Source of the DNA: Acidobacteriota bacterium
GTDB taxonomy: Bacteria > Acidobacteriota > Terriglobia > Versatilivoradales > Versatilivoraceae
Length of the DNA stretch: 12,001 bases
Direction of reading: 5' to 3'
Assembly (NCBI GenBank): GCA_026706225.1
Contig: JAPOZE010000509.1
Location: 1-12,001 of the forward strand
Shown here: positions 5,983-12,001 of the stretch, piece by piece
Layout of the letters: every line of letters starts with the position of its first letter
Numbering within the stretch: the first letter of the stretch is position 1
The notes under the pieces: model-generated
Seen by the model: only the letters and a program-made list of their open reading frames with translations
Database searches by the model: none
What the model was told of the DNA's origin: nothing
Translations under genes and position numbers: made by a program

Positions 5983-6927
5983 ATGAACCACCCTATCGCC
6001 TTCATTTTTCCCGGACAGGCTTCGCAATACCCGGGAATGGGCCGGGAATTGACGGACGCTTTCCCGGAAGCCGGGGCCGTGCTGTCGGAAGCCGACCGGG
6101 CGCTGGGATTCTCCATTGGACGGTTGTGCTTCGAGGGCAAGCCCGAAGAGCTGCAGCTCACCGAGATCGCCCAGCCTGCCATCCTGGCGGTTTCAGTGGC
6201 GGCCCATGCCGTGTTGGCGGCTCGAGGGATCCGACCCCGGTTCGTGGCCGGTCACAGCCTGGGGGAATACAGTGCCGTCGTGGCCGCCGGCGGTCTCTCT
6301 CTGGCCGATGCCGTCACCACGGTCAGGAAGCGCGGCCAGTACATGCAGGAAGCCGTCCCCGTCGGGCAGGGCGCGATGGCCGCTCTTCTGGGGATGCCGC
6401 TGGAGTCGGTGGAGTCCCTTTGCCGGGAAGCGGCTCAGGGGCAGGTGCTGTCGGCTGCCAATCTCAACTCTCCGGCTCAGATCGTGATTGCCGGTGCTGC
6501 CGAGGCGGTCGGGCGAGCCGTCCAACTGGCGCCTCAACGGGGAGCCAGGCGGGCCATTCCCCTGCCGGTCAGCGCGCCCTTCCACTGCGCCCTGATGCAA
6601 CCGGCCCGGGACCGCCTGGAGAAGGACCTGGGTCAACTGCAGTTTCGGGATCTTCAGTGTCCCCTGGTGACCAACGCCGAGGCTGCCGCAACCCGGCGGG
6701 GAAGCGAGGTGGCCCGGGCCCTGGTTCGGCAGGTGTGCGCTCCGGTTCGCTGGAGCGAGACCATTCAGCTCCTGAGAGATCGAGGGGTGCGCCGTTTCGT
6801 GGAGGTGGGACCGGGCCGGGTGTTGTCGGGGCTGGTCCGGCAAACCGACCGGTCGCTGCAGGTTCTCAACGTGGAAGACGTCCGCAGCCTGGACAAGACC
6901 CTGGCTGCCTTGGGGGCTGCCGGATGA
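5983..6927 (+). CDS. fabD: Malonyl-CoA:ACP transacylase FabD
   Basis: FabD transfers malonyl from CoA to the phosphopantetheine of acyl carrier protein, supplying the extender unit for fatty-acid synthesis in the cytosol. The 314-residue product starts MNHPIAFIFPGQASQ; the oxyanion-hole motif is GQASQ at 11-15. The nucleophile lies in GHSLGEYSAV at S92 and the partner histidine in SAPFHCALM at H201, the same numbers as in E. coli FabD. Length is normal for the family. The frame opens earlier with TTG at 5974, adding three residues, but ATG 5983 places the conserved start in register. Neither has a good Shine-Dalgarno sequence, so the start is slightly uncertain. fabG follows after 11 bases (or overlaps by ATGA if its earlier ATG is used), so the two are surely co-transcribed. 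Confidence 0.97.
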   Translation: MNHPIAFIFPGQASQYPGMGRELTDAFPEAGAVLSEADRALGFSIGRLCFEGKPEELQLTEIAQPAILAVSVAAHAVLAARGIRPRFVAGHSLGEYSAVVAAGGLSLADAVTTVRKRGQYMQEAVPVGQGAMAALLGMPLESVESLCREAAQGQVLSAANLNSPAQIVIAGAAEAVGRAVQLAPQRGARRAIPLPVSAPFHCALMQPARDRLEKDLGQLQFRDLQCPLVTNAEAAATRRGSEVARALVRQVCAPVRWSETIQLLRDRGVRRFVEVGPGRVLSGLVRQTDRSLQVLNVEDVRSLDKTLAALGAAG

Positions 6928-6929
6928 AG

Positions 6930-6934
6930 GGAGG
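6930..6934 (+). promoter_or_regulatory. Shine-Dalgarno sequence deciding the fabG start
   Basis: GGAGG lies 4 bases before ATG 6939. A second in-frame ATG at 6924 overlaps the fabD stop as ATGA but sits upstream of this site. The conserved FabG N-terminus (SLQGKVAFVTGG) also begins at 6939, so that start is preferred; the spacing is a little short. Confidence 0.6.
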
Positions 6935-6938
6935 TTCG

Positions 6939-7679
6939 ATGTCGCTTCAAGGTAAGGTTGCCTTTGTCACCGGCGGAACGCGGGGCATCGGAAGGGCCTG
7001 CGCCCTGGTCCTGGCCGAGGCCGGCGCCGACGTGGCCGTGGGAGGAAGGGATGAGGCCCGGCTGAGCGCGGTGGCTGCCGAAATCGAAGGGTTGGGGCGA
7101 AAGGCCCTGCCGGTTTCGGTGGACCTGACCCAACCGGATCAGATCAAAACGGCCTTTGGGCAGGTGATGAGTGGCTTCGGCCGGCTGGATGTCCTGGTGA
7201 ACAACGCCGGGGTCACCCGGGACGGGCTGCTGCTGCGGATGAAGCCGGAAGACTGGTCGGAAGTGCTGCGGACCAATCTGACCGCCACCTTTCTGTGCAC
7301 CCAGGCGGCGGTCAAGATCATGTTGAGGCAGCGTTACGGTCGAATCGTGAACCTCTCTTCGGTGGTGGGATTGACGGGCAATGCCGGTCAGGCCAACTAC
7401 GTGGCCTCCAAGGCGGGGATCATCGGCTTGACCAAGACGGTGGCTCAGGAGGTGGCCAAACGGAACATCACGGTCAACGCGGTGGCCCCGGGCTTCGTGG
7501 ACACCGACATGACCCGGGCGCTCCCGGAGGCCGCCAGAGCCAAGCTGCTCGAACGGATTCCCATGGGCCGGGTCGGGCTGGATCGGGAAATCGCCCTGGG
7601 CGTCAGGTTCCTGGCTTCGGATGAAGCCGGCTATGTGACCGGCCAGGTGCTGCACATCAATGGAGGGTTGTACATGTGA
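6939..7679 (+). CDS. fabG: 3-oxoacyl-ACP reductase FabG
   Basis: FabG is the NADPH-dependent short-chain dehydrogenase that reduces 3-ketoacyl-ACP to 3-hydroxyacyl-ACP in each elongation cycle. The 246-residue product has the nucleotide-binding glycine motif TGGTRGIGR near the N-terminus, NNAG in the middle, and the catalytic set S141 (NLSSVVG), Y154 and K158 (ANYVASKAG), with the Asn of the tetrad in the usual helix region. The end, GYVTGQVLHINGGLYM, is the typical FabG C-terminus. Length matches E. coli FabG (244). The same frame stays open upstream through fabD, but that part is out-of-frame shadow. The gene follows fabD within 11 bases and is separated from acpP by 236 bases. Confidence 0.97.
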   Translation: MSLQGKVAFVTGGTRGIGRACALVLAEAGADVAVGGRDEARLSAVAAEIEGLGRKALPVSVDLTQPDQIKTAFGQVMSGFGRLDVLVNNAGVTRDGLLLRMKPEDWSEVLRTNLTATFLCTQAAVKIMLRQRYGRIVNLSSVVGLTGNAGQANYVASKAGIIGLTKTVAQEVAKRNITVNAVAPGFVDTDMTRALPEAARAKLLERIPMGRVGLDREIALGVRFLASDEAGYVTGQVLHINGGLYM

Positions 7680-7900
7680 GGTCCCGTACATGGGATCCCG
7701 GCAGGCCGGTTCCGGGGGGCGGAGCGGGGCGCGGTCATGACTTGCCTTTTTCGAACGCTGATGGCAACATGAGCCTTTTTTCGGCGGGGCTGAGAGCGAT
7801 GGCGCCTCATGGTCCACGCGACCCTGCGGTCTCCGGGCCGGCATAAACGCAGCGGGCTTGCGCTCTTTTTGGCAAACAGGAGTTCAATCCGATTTCAATC

Positions 7901-7907
7901 GAGGAGG
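7901..7907 (+). promoter_or_regulatory. Strong Shine-Dalgarno sequence deciding the acpP start
   Basis: GAGGAGG is a near-complete anti-16S match. It leaves only 2 bases to the ATG at 7910 but 8 bases to the in-frame ATG at 7916, so 7916 is the likely start. A strong site is expected for acyl carrier protein, one of the most abundant bacterial proteins. Confidence 0.75.
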
Positions 7908-7915
7908 ATATGGGG

Positions 7916-8161
7916 ATGGCTGATTCGGGCGTGGAGGACAAGGTCAAGCAGATCATCGTGGAGCAACTGGGGGTCGACGAATCGGAAGTGACCTCTACGG
8001 CTTCCTTTGTGGACGACTTGGGCGCGGATTCTCTGGATACGGTGGAGCTGGTCATGGCGTTCGAGGAGGGTTTCGGAATCGAGATTCCCGACGAGGATGC
8101 CGAGAAGATCCAGACGGTCAAGGACGCGATCGCCTACGTGGAGACCCACGCCAAGGGATAG
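7916..8161 (+). CDS. acpP: Acyl carrier protein
   Basis: The 81-residue acidic protein carries growing acyl chains on a 4'-phosphopantetheine arm. The attachment site is S39 in [12 protein letters not shown], the hallmark of type II fatty-acid-synthesis ACP, followed by the acidic recognition helix and [13 protein letters not shown]. Length and order of the four helices match E. coli AcpP (78 residues). ATG 7916 is chosen over ATG 7910 because of Shine-Dalgarno spacing; the difference is two residues. The gene lies between fabG and fabF, as in most bacteria. The 236-base leader after fabG would leave room for its own promoter, but I found no convincing -35/-10 pair there. A small hairpin (8177-8190, CGGCA-ACGC-TGCCG) follows the stop codon and may protect the 3' end of an acpP message. 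Confidence 0.97.
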   Translation: MADSGVEDKVKQIIVEQLGVDESEVTSTASFVDDLGADSLDTVELVMAFEEGFGIEIPDEDAEKIQTVKDAIAYVETHAKG

Positions 8162-8247
8162 TGTCCGGTAGCCCGGCGGCAACGCTGCCGAACGACCGCA
8201 GGATTTCGCGGGTTGGGGAAACGGGACCCGGCAAGCGGTTCGGTAGC

Positions 8248-8253
8248 GGGAGG
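8248..8253 (+). promoter_or_regulatory. Shine-Dalgarno sequence supporting a TTG start for fabF
   Basis: GGGAGG ends 8 bases before TTG 8262, an ideal distance. The ATG at 8254 touches the site directly, is out of frame with fabF, and opens only ATG-GGG-CAT-TGA, so it is not a usable start for this gene. Confidence 0.7.
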
Positions 8254-8261
8254 ATGGGGCA

Positions 8262-9503
8262 TTGAAACGGAGAGTGGCAGTTACCGGTATCGGCGTGGTG
8301 TCCGCGCTGGCCATAGGGACCCGGGAAAACTGGGAGGCCCTGGTCGCGGGAGAAGCCGGCATCAAGTCCATCACGCGTTTCGATACGGGGCCCTTTGCCG
8401 TCAAGATCGCGGGGGAGGTCAAGGGATTCGATCCGCTGAACTGGATTGCCAAAAAAGACGTCAAGAAAATGGATCCCTTCATCCAGTACGCCGTGGCGGC
8501 TTCCGATTTTGCCATGGAATCGTCGGGACTGAAGGTGACGCCGGAGTTGGAGCGCCGATTCGGGGTGCATGTCGGATCGGGGATCGGAGGCTTCTCCACC
8601 ATTGAGCGCGAACACAGCGCGCTGCTGCGAGGCGGTCCCAAGCGGATCTCCCCTTTCTTCATTCCCTCCTCCATCATCAATCTGGCGGCCGGACAACTCT
8701 CCATCCGGTTCGGGGCCAAGGGTCCCAACACGGCCACCTGCACCGCCTGCTCCTCGGGATCCCATGCCATCGGCGACTCCTTCAGGATCATTGCCAGGGG
8801 GGAAGCCGACGCCATGCTCTGCGGCGGATCGGAAGCCGCCATTACTCCCATGAGCGTGGGCGGATTCGCTTCCATGCGGGCTCTGTCCACCCGGAACGAA
8901 GAACCGGAGAAGGCCTGTCGTCCTTTCGACCGGGACCGGGACGGTTTCGTGATCGGAGAAGGGGCGGGAATCCTGGTGCTGGAAGAGATGCAGAGGGCCG
9001 AGCGCCGCGGCGCCACCATCTACGCCGAGATTGTGGGTTACGGCATGTCCGGGGATGCCTATCACATCACCCAACCCTCCGGAGACGGCGAAGGGGCGTG
9101 CCAGGTCATGTCCAACGCGGTTCAGGATGCCGGCATTCGGCCGGAACAGGTCGACTACATCAACGCTCACGGCACCTCCACGCCCTTCAATGACAGGCTG
9201 GAAACCAAGGCCATCAAGCTCGCCTTCGGTGAGCACGCCCGCCGCGTGCTGGTGAGTTCCACCAAGTCCATGACCGGCCACCTGCTGGGAGCGGCCGGCG
9301 GCCTGGAGGGGGCGATATCGGTTCTGGCTCTCCACCATCAAACGGCTCCTCCGACCATCAACTACGAGAACCCCGACCCCGAGTGCGACCTGGACTATGT
9401 GCCCAACCAGGCGCGCAAACAGCCGATGGAGTATGCGCTGTCAAACTCCTTCGGCTTCGGGGGCACCAACGCCACCCTCCTGTTCCGCCGCTATCAGGGA
9501 TAG
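8262..9503 (+). CDS. fabF: 3-oxoacyl-ACP synthase II FabF
   Basis: FabF (KAS II) condenses malonyl-ACP with acyl-ACP to elongate fatty acids. The 413-residue product contains the thiolase-fold active site C163 (TACSSGSHAIGD), H303 (NAHGTSTPFND) and H340 (KSMTGHLLGAAGG), identical in number to E. coli FabF, and ends with the conserved NSFGFGGTNATLLF. The C-H-H triad identifies an elongating ketosynthase; the initiating enzyme FabH (C-H-N) is not in this window. No in-frame ATG precedes the conserved KRRVAVTGIGVVS, and GGGAGG stands 8 bases before TTG 8262, so TTG is the start; a rare start codon may tune its level relative to ACP. It lies 100 bases after acpP and only 6 bases before uvrB, implying one transcript. 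Confidence 0.97.
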   Translation: MKRRVAVTGIGVVSALAIGTRENWEALVAGEAGIKSITRFDTGPFAVKIAGEVKGFDPLNWIAKKDVKKMDPFIQYAVAASDFAMESSGLKVTPELERRFGVHVGSGIGGFSTIEREHSALLRGGPKRISPFFIPSSIINLAAGQLSIRFGAKGPNTATCTACSSGSHAIGDSFRIIARGEADAMLCGGSEAAITPMSVGGFASMRALSTRNEEPEKACRPFDRDRDGFVIGEGAGILVLEEMQRAERRGATIYAEIVGYGMSGDAYHITQPSGDGEGACQVMSNAVQDAGIRPEQVDYINAHGTSTPFNDRLETKAIKLAFGEHARRVLVSSTKSMTGHLLGAAGGLEGAISVLALHHQTAPPTINYENPDPECDLDYVPNQARKQPMEYALSNSFGFGGTNATLLFRRYQG

Positions 9504-9509
9504 CCTCCG

Positions 9510-11504
9510 GTGGAAACTCAGAAACCCTTCCGGGTAACCCAGTATGAGCCGAAGGGCGACCAGGCCCAGGCGATCCGGGACCTGGTGCGCGGACTGGATG
9601 ACGGCGAGCTGCACCAGGTGTTGCTGGGGGTCACCGGGTCCGGGAAGACCTACACCATGGCCAAGGTCATCGAGCAGATGAACCGGCCGGCCCTGGTGCT
9701 GGCCCACAACAAGACCCTGGCGGCCCAGCTCTGCCAGGAGTTCCGCACCTTTTTCCCCGAAAACGCCGTGGAGTACTTCGTCAGCTACTACGACTACTAT
9801 CAGCCCGAAGCCTACATTGCCGCTACTGATACCTATATCGAGAAGGAAGCCACCATTAACGACGAGATCGACAAGATGCGCATGTCGGCCACCCGCTCCC
9901 TGTTCGAACGCCGGGATTGCGTCATTGTGGCCAGCGTGAGCTGCATCTACGGCATCGGTTCTCCGGAAGCCTACTACGGGATGCTGCTCTTCCTGGACAA
10001 GGGACAACGGATCAGGAGGGAACAGATACTGAAGAAGCTGGTGGAGATCCAGTACGAGCGCAGCGACGACGATTTCCGCCGGGGCACTTTCCGGGTTCGA
10101 GGGGACCGCATCGAGGTCTTTCCGGCCTACGACGATCAGGCCTACCGCATCGAGCTCTTCGGGGATGAAATCGAGTCCCTGTTTCAGATCGAACCGCTCA
10201 CCGGAGAAATCCGCTTCTCCTACGAGCGCCTCCCCATCTATCCCAAGTCCCACTACGTCATGCCCCGTCCCACCCTGCTCAAGGCCATCGGGACCATCCG
10301 GGAGGAGTTGGAGGAGTGGCGTCCCCGCCTGGAAGCCGAAGGCAAGTGGGTGGAAGCCCAGCGTCTTCAGCAACGGACGCTGTTCGACCTGGAGATGATG
10401 AAGGAAATCGGTTTCTGCCACGGCATCGAGAACTACTCCCGCCATCTCTCGGGCCGCCGCCCCGGCCAGCCTCCCCCAACCTTGATGGACTACCTGCCTC
10501 AGGACCACCTGATCTTCATCGATGAAAGTCACCAGACCGTTCCCCAGGTTCGAGGGATGTATGCCGGGGACCGGTCCCGCAAGCAGAACCTGGTCGACTT
10601 CGGGTTTCGCCTGCCCTCGGCCCTGGACAACCGCCCTCTCAAGTTCGAGGAATTCGAGCGGCGCCTCAATCAGGTCATCTATGTCTCGGCAACCCCCGGG
10701 CCCTACGAACTGACCCGGACCAGCGGCGCGGTGGTGGAGCAGATCATCCGTCCCACCGGGCTGGTGGATCCGGCGGTGGAGGTGAGGCCCGTCAGGTCTC
10801 AGGTGGACGACCTGCTTCACGAGATTCGCCTGCGGGAAAAACGAGGGGAAAGGGTGCTGGTGACCACCCTGACCAAGCGCATGGCCGAGGACCTGGCCGA
10901 GTACTATCGCGAGGTGGGGGTCCGTTGCCGCTACATGCATTCGGAGATCGATACGCTGGAGCGGATCAAGATCCTGAGAGGCCTGCGGCTGGGAGAATTC
11001 GACGTGCTGGTGGGAATCAACCTGCTGCGCGAGGGGCTCGACCTTCCCGAAGTGTCGCTGGTCGCCATCCTGGATGCCGACAAGGAAGGCTTCCTGAGGT
11101 CCCGCGATTCTCTCATCCAGACCGTCGGGAGAGCTGCCCGCCACCTGAGAGGTCAGGCCATACTCTACGCGGATCAGATGACCGAATCCATGAGGCAGGC
11201 CCTGGATGAGACCAACCGGCGGCGGGAAAAGCAGCTTCGCTACAACCGGGAACACGACATCACGCCGGAATCGATCTTGAAGCCGGTGGACATGAGCCTG
11301 ATCGCCATGGTCGAGGCGGACTATCTGGACCTGGCGCCGGAGCAGGAAGCCGACGAAGTGACCTCTCCCGATGAAATCGAAGCCCAGATCCTCAAGCTGC
11401 AAGCCAAGATGAGAGAGGCGGCCCGCAACTTCGAGTTCGAGGCCGCCGCTCGCCTGCGAGACCGGATCAAGGCCTTGAAGGAGAGGGAGATGAGCCTGCT
11501 CTGA
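9510..11504 (+). CDS. uvrB: UvrABC nucleotide excision repair subunit B
   Basis: UvrB is the damage-verifying helicase-like subunit of UvrABC; it receives damaged DNA from UvrA and then recruits UvrC. The 664-residue product has Walker A GVTGSGKT at 40-47, the Tyr-rich damage-probing beta-hairpin region ([11 protein letters not shown]), the DEAD-type box DESH from D338 followed by [10 protein letters not shown], the conserved SATPGPYE, helicase motifs including [13 protein letters not shown] and QTVGRAARH, and a C-terminal UVR domain (about 630-662, [16 protein letters not shown]) that contacts UvrC. E. coli UvrB is 673 residues, so it is complete. The start is GTG at 9510, 6 bases after the fabF stop, with AGGGA inside the end of fabF as a likely Shine-Dalgarno sequence. 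Being so close to fabF, it is probably co-transcribed with fatty-acid genes; no LexA-type site was seen before it. Confidence 0.98.
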   Translation: METQKPFRVTQYEPKGDQAQAIRDLVRGLDDGELHQVLLGVTGSGKTYTMAKVIEQMNRPALVLAHNKTLAAQLCQEFRTFFPENAVEYFVSYYDYYQPEAYIAATDTYIEKEATINDEIDKMRMSATRSLFERRDCVIVASVSCIYGIGSPEAYYGMLLFLDKGQRIRREQILKKLVEIQYERSDDDFRRGTFRVRGDRIEVFPAYDDQAYRIELFGDEIESLFQIEPLTGEIRFSYERLPIYPKSHYVMPRPTLLKAIGTIREELEEWRPRLEAEGKWVEAQRLQQRTLFDLEMMKEIGFCHGIENYSRHLSGRRPGQPPPTLMDYLPQDHLIFIDESHQTVPQVRGMYAGDRSRKQNLVDFGFRLPSALDNRPLKFEEFERRLNQVIYVSATPGPYELTRTSGAVVEQIIRPTGLVDPAVEVRPVRSQVDDLLHEIRLREKRGERVLVTTLTKRMAEDLAEYYREVGVRCRYMHSEIDTLERIKILRGLRLGEFDVLVGINLLREGLDLPEVSLVAILDADKEGFLRSRDSLIQTVGRAARHLRGQAILYADQMTESMRQALDETNRRREKQLRYNREHDITPESILKPVDMSLIAMVEADYLDLAPEQEADEVTSPDEIEAQILKLQAKMREAARNFEFEAAARLRDRIKALKEREMSLL

Positions 11505-11515
11505 GCAGCCGGTGG

Positions 11516-11529
11516 GGGGACGGTTCCCC
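11516..11529. other. Palindrome GGGGA-CGGT-TCCCC after uvrB
   Basis: A perfect 5-bp stem with a 4-base loop, 11 bases after the uvrB stop codon. The stem could be lengthened by G-U pairs, and alternative pairings with CCGTC at 11533-11537 exist. There is no T-tract, so this is not a clear intrinsic terminator. It may still pause transcription before the carboxylase gene. Its GGGGACG start resembles the ends of the inverted repeat at 3073-3188, but the match is short. Confidence 0.35.
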
Positions 11530-11625
11530 TTGCCGTCCGGGAGGTTGGACGAAAGAGTCGTCCGCAATGCCCGGACCGGATTCCCTTCAAGCCCATTGGC
11601 GGAACCCTCCCCGGGCCGGGGACCC

Positions 11626-12001
11626 ATGACGATGTCAGATTCTTCCGAGGCATTTCGAAGCGCGGTCGACCCTCGCAGTCCTCGATTTCAGAGGCGCCTG
11701 CGGGCGATGGAAGCGCTGGTGGCCCGGATGCGGGGGGAGGAGGCCGCGATCCGGAATGGGGGAGGCGCCGAGGCTGCAGGCAGACAGCATGCCAAGGGCC
11801 GCCTGACTGCCCGGGAGAGGATCCAACATCTCATCGATCCCGAACCCCCCTTCCTGGAGCTGGGGATCTACGCGGCCCACCGGATGTACGCCGAGTGGGG
11901 TGGAGCCCCGGCCGCCGGCCTGATCGCGGGCGTGGCCACGGTCTGCGGCCGTCACTTCATGGTCATCGCCAACGACGCCACCGTCAAGGCCGGTTCCTTC
12001 T
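11626..12001 (+). CDS. Acyl-CoA carboxylase carboxyltransferase (beta) subunit, N-terminal part (runs off the right edge)
   Basis: The 125 codons present match the start of biotin-dependent acyl-CoA carboxylase beta subunits, the carboxyltransferase half of propionyl-, methylcrotonyl- or geranyl-CoA carboxylase. Landmarks are the helical N-terminus, HAKGRLTARERIQHLIDP, LGIYAAHRMY, GGAPAAGLIAGV and NDATVKAGSF. The first and last are diagnostic for the family. The YxxWGGAPAAG and NDATVKAGSF wording favours the methylcrotonyl-CoA carboxylase-like (leucine degradation) branch over the propionyl type, but the specificity region is outside the window. ATG 11626 or the in-frame ATG 11632 could be the start; GGGGA at 11618-11622 is better spaced (9 bases) for 11632. 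The 121-base gap after uvrB suggests a separate unit, though no promoter was recognised. Confidence 0.88.
   Translation, partial: MTMSDSSEAFRSAVDPRSPRFQRRLRAMEALVARMRGEEAAIRNGGGAEAAGRQHAKGRLTARERIQHLIDPEPPFLELGIYAAHRMYAEWGGAPAAGLIAGVATVCGRHFMVIANDATVKAGSF

Noticed and set aside
6126..6938. N-terminal extension of fabG through fabD in another frame
   Set aside because: The extension is G/R/S/P-rich translation of fabD in the wrong frame; FabG homology begins at 6939 with its own GGAGG.
7680..7915. Terminator or dedicated acpP promoter in the fabG-acpP gap
   Set aside because: T-runs near 7746 and 7863 are not preceded by a solid adjacent stem, and the best -35/-10 candidates match too poorly to call.
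11496..11508. CTGCTC-T-GAGCAG palindrome at the uvrB stop codon
   Set aside because: A one-base loop cannot form a stable hairpin and it overlaps coding sequence; probably coincidence.
9441..11627. 728-codon minus-strand open frame opposite uvrB
   Set aside because: Antisense shadow of a complete, motif-rich uvrB; no domain recognised in the reverse product.

Overview
The window is about 12 kb of GC-rich bacterial DNA that looks chromosomal and is packed mostly with + strand genes. Its core is a housekeeping block of fatty-acid-synthesis genes: yceD, rpmF, fabD, fabG, acpP and fabF, followed six bases later by uvrB. Catalytic residues of FabD, FabG, FabF, AcpP and UvrB fall at or very near the Escherichia coli positions, so this block is intact and confidently named. 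GC content, CreD, a cobalamin-type radical SAM protein and the L32/fab arrangement suit a Gram-negative, GC-rich lineage such as Acidobacteriota or a proteobacterial relative. That placement is inference only; there is no rRNA or tRNA here to settle it.

Region by region: (1) Positions 1-917, minus strand, hold the N-terminal two thirds of a CreD-family inner-membrane protein that runs off the left edge. (2) A 228-base divergent gap leads to a 585-residue B12-binding-type radical SAM protein at 1146-2903, with a DUF4070-like C-terminal part and an extra helical tail. (3) The 327-base gap 2904-3230 has no gene I believe. It holds a short hairpin, a perfect 24-bp inverted repeat around a 68-base loop, and an abutting 11-bp tandem duplication; it may be a small mobile or REP-like element. 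(4) Positions 3231-4415 encode an enolase-superfamily (mandelate racemase/muconate lactonizing type) protein that appears to have lost its usual catalytic base, catalytic histidine and third metal ligand. (5) Positions 4529-4972 encode a small acidic protein I do not recognise, behind a good sigma-70-type promoter. (6) A near-consensus promoter at 5034-5061 starts the yceD-rpmF-fab block. (7) After uvrB, a 121-base gap leads into the start of a biotin-dependent acyl-CoA carboxylase carboxyltransferase subunit that runs off the right edge.

How the genes fit together: FabD loads malonyl onto AcpP, FabF condenses, and FabG reduces the 3-keto product. The usual plsX and fabH, which in many bacteria lie between rpmF and fabD, are absent: only 121 non-coding bases separate those genes. 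The initiating ketosynthase and the acyl-phosphate route must therefore be encoded elsewhere or differ. No defence system, CRISPR array, prophage or complete insertion sequence is visible. The points most worth a second look are the degenerate enolase-superfamily active site, the inverted-repeat element, the substrate of the radical SAM protein, the missing plsX/fabH, and the unknown acidic protein.
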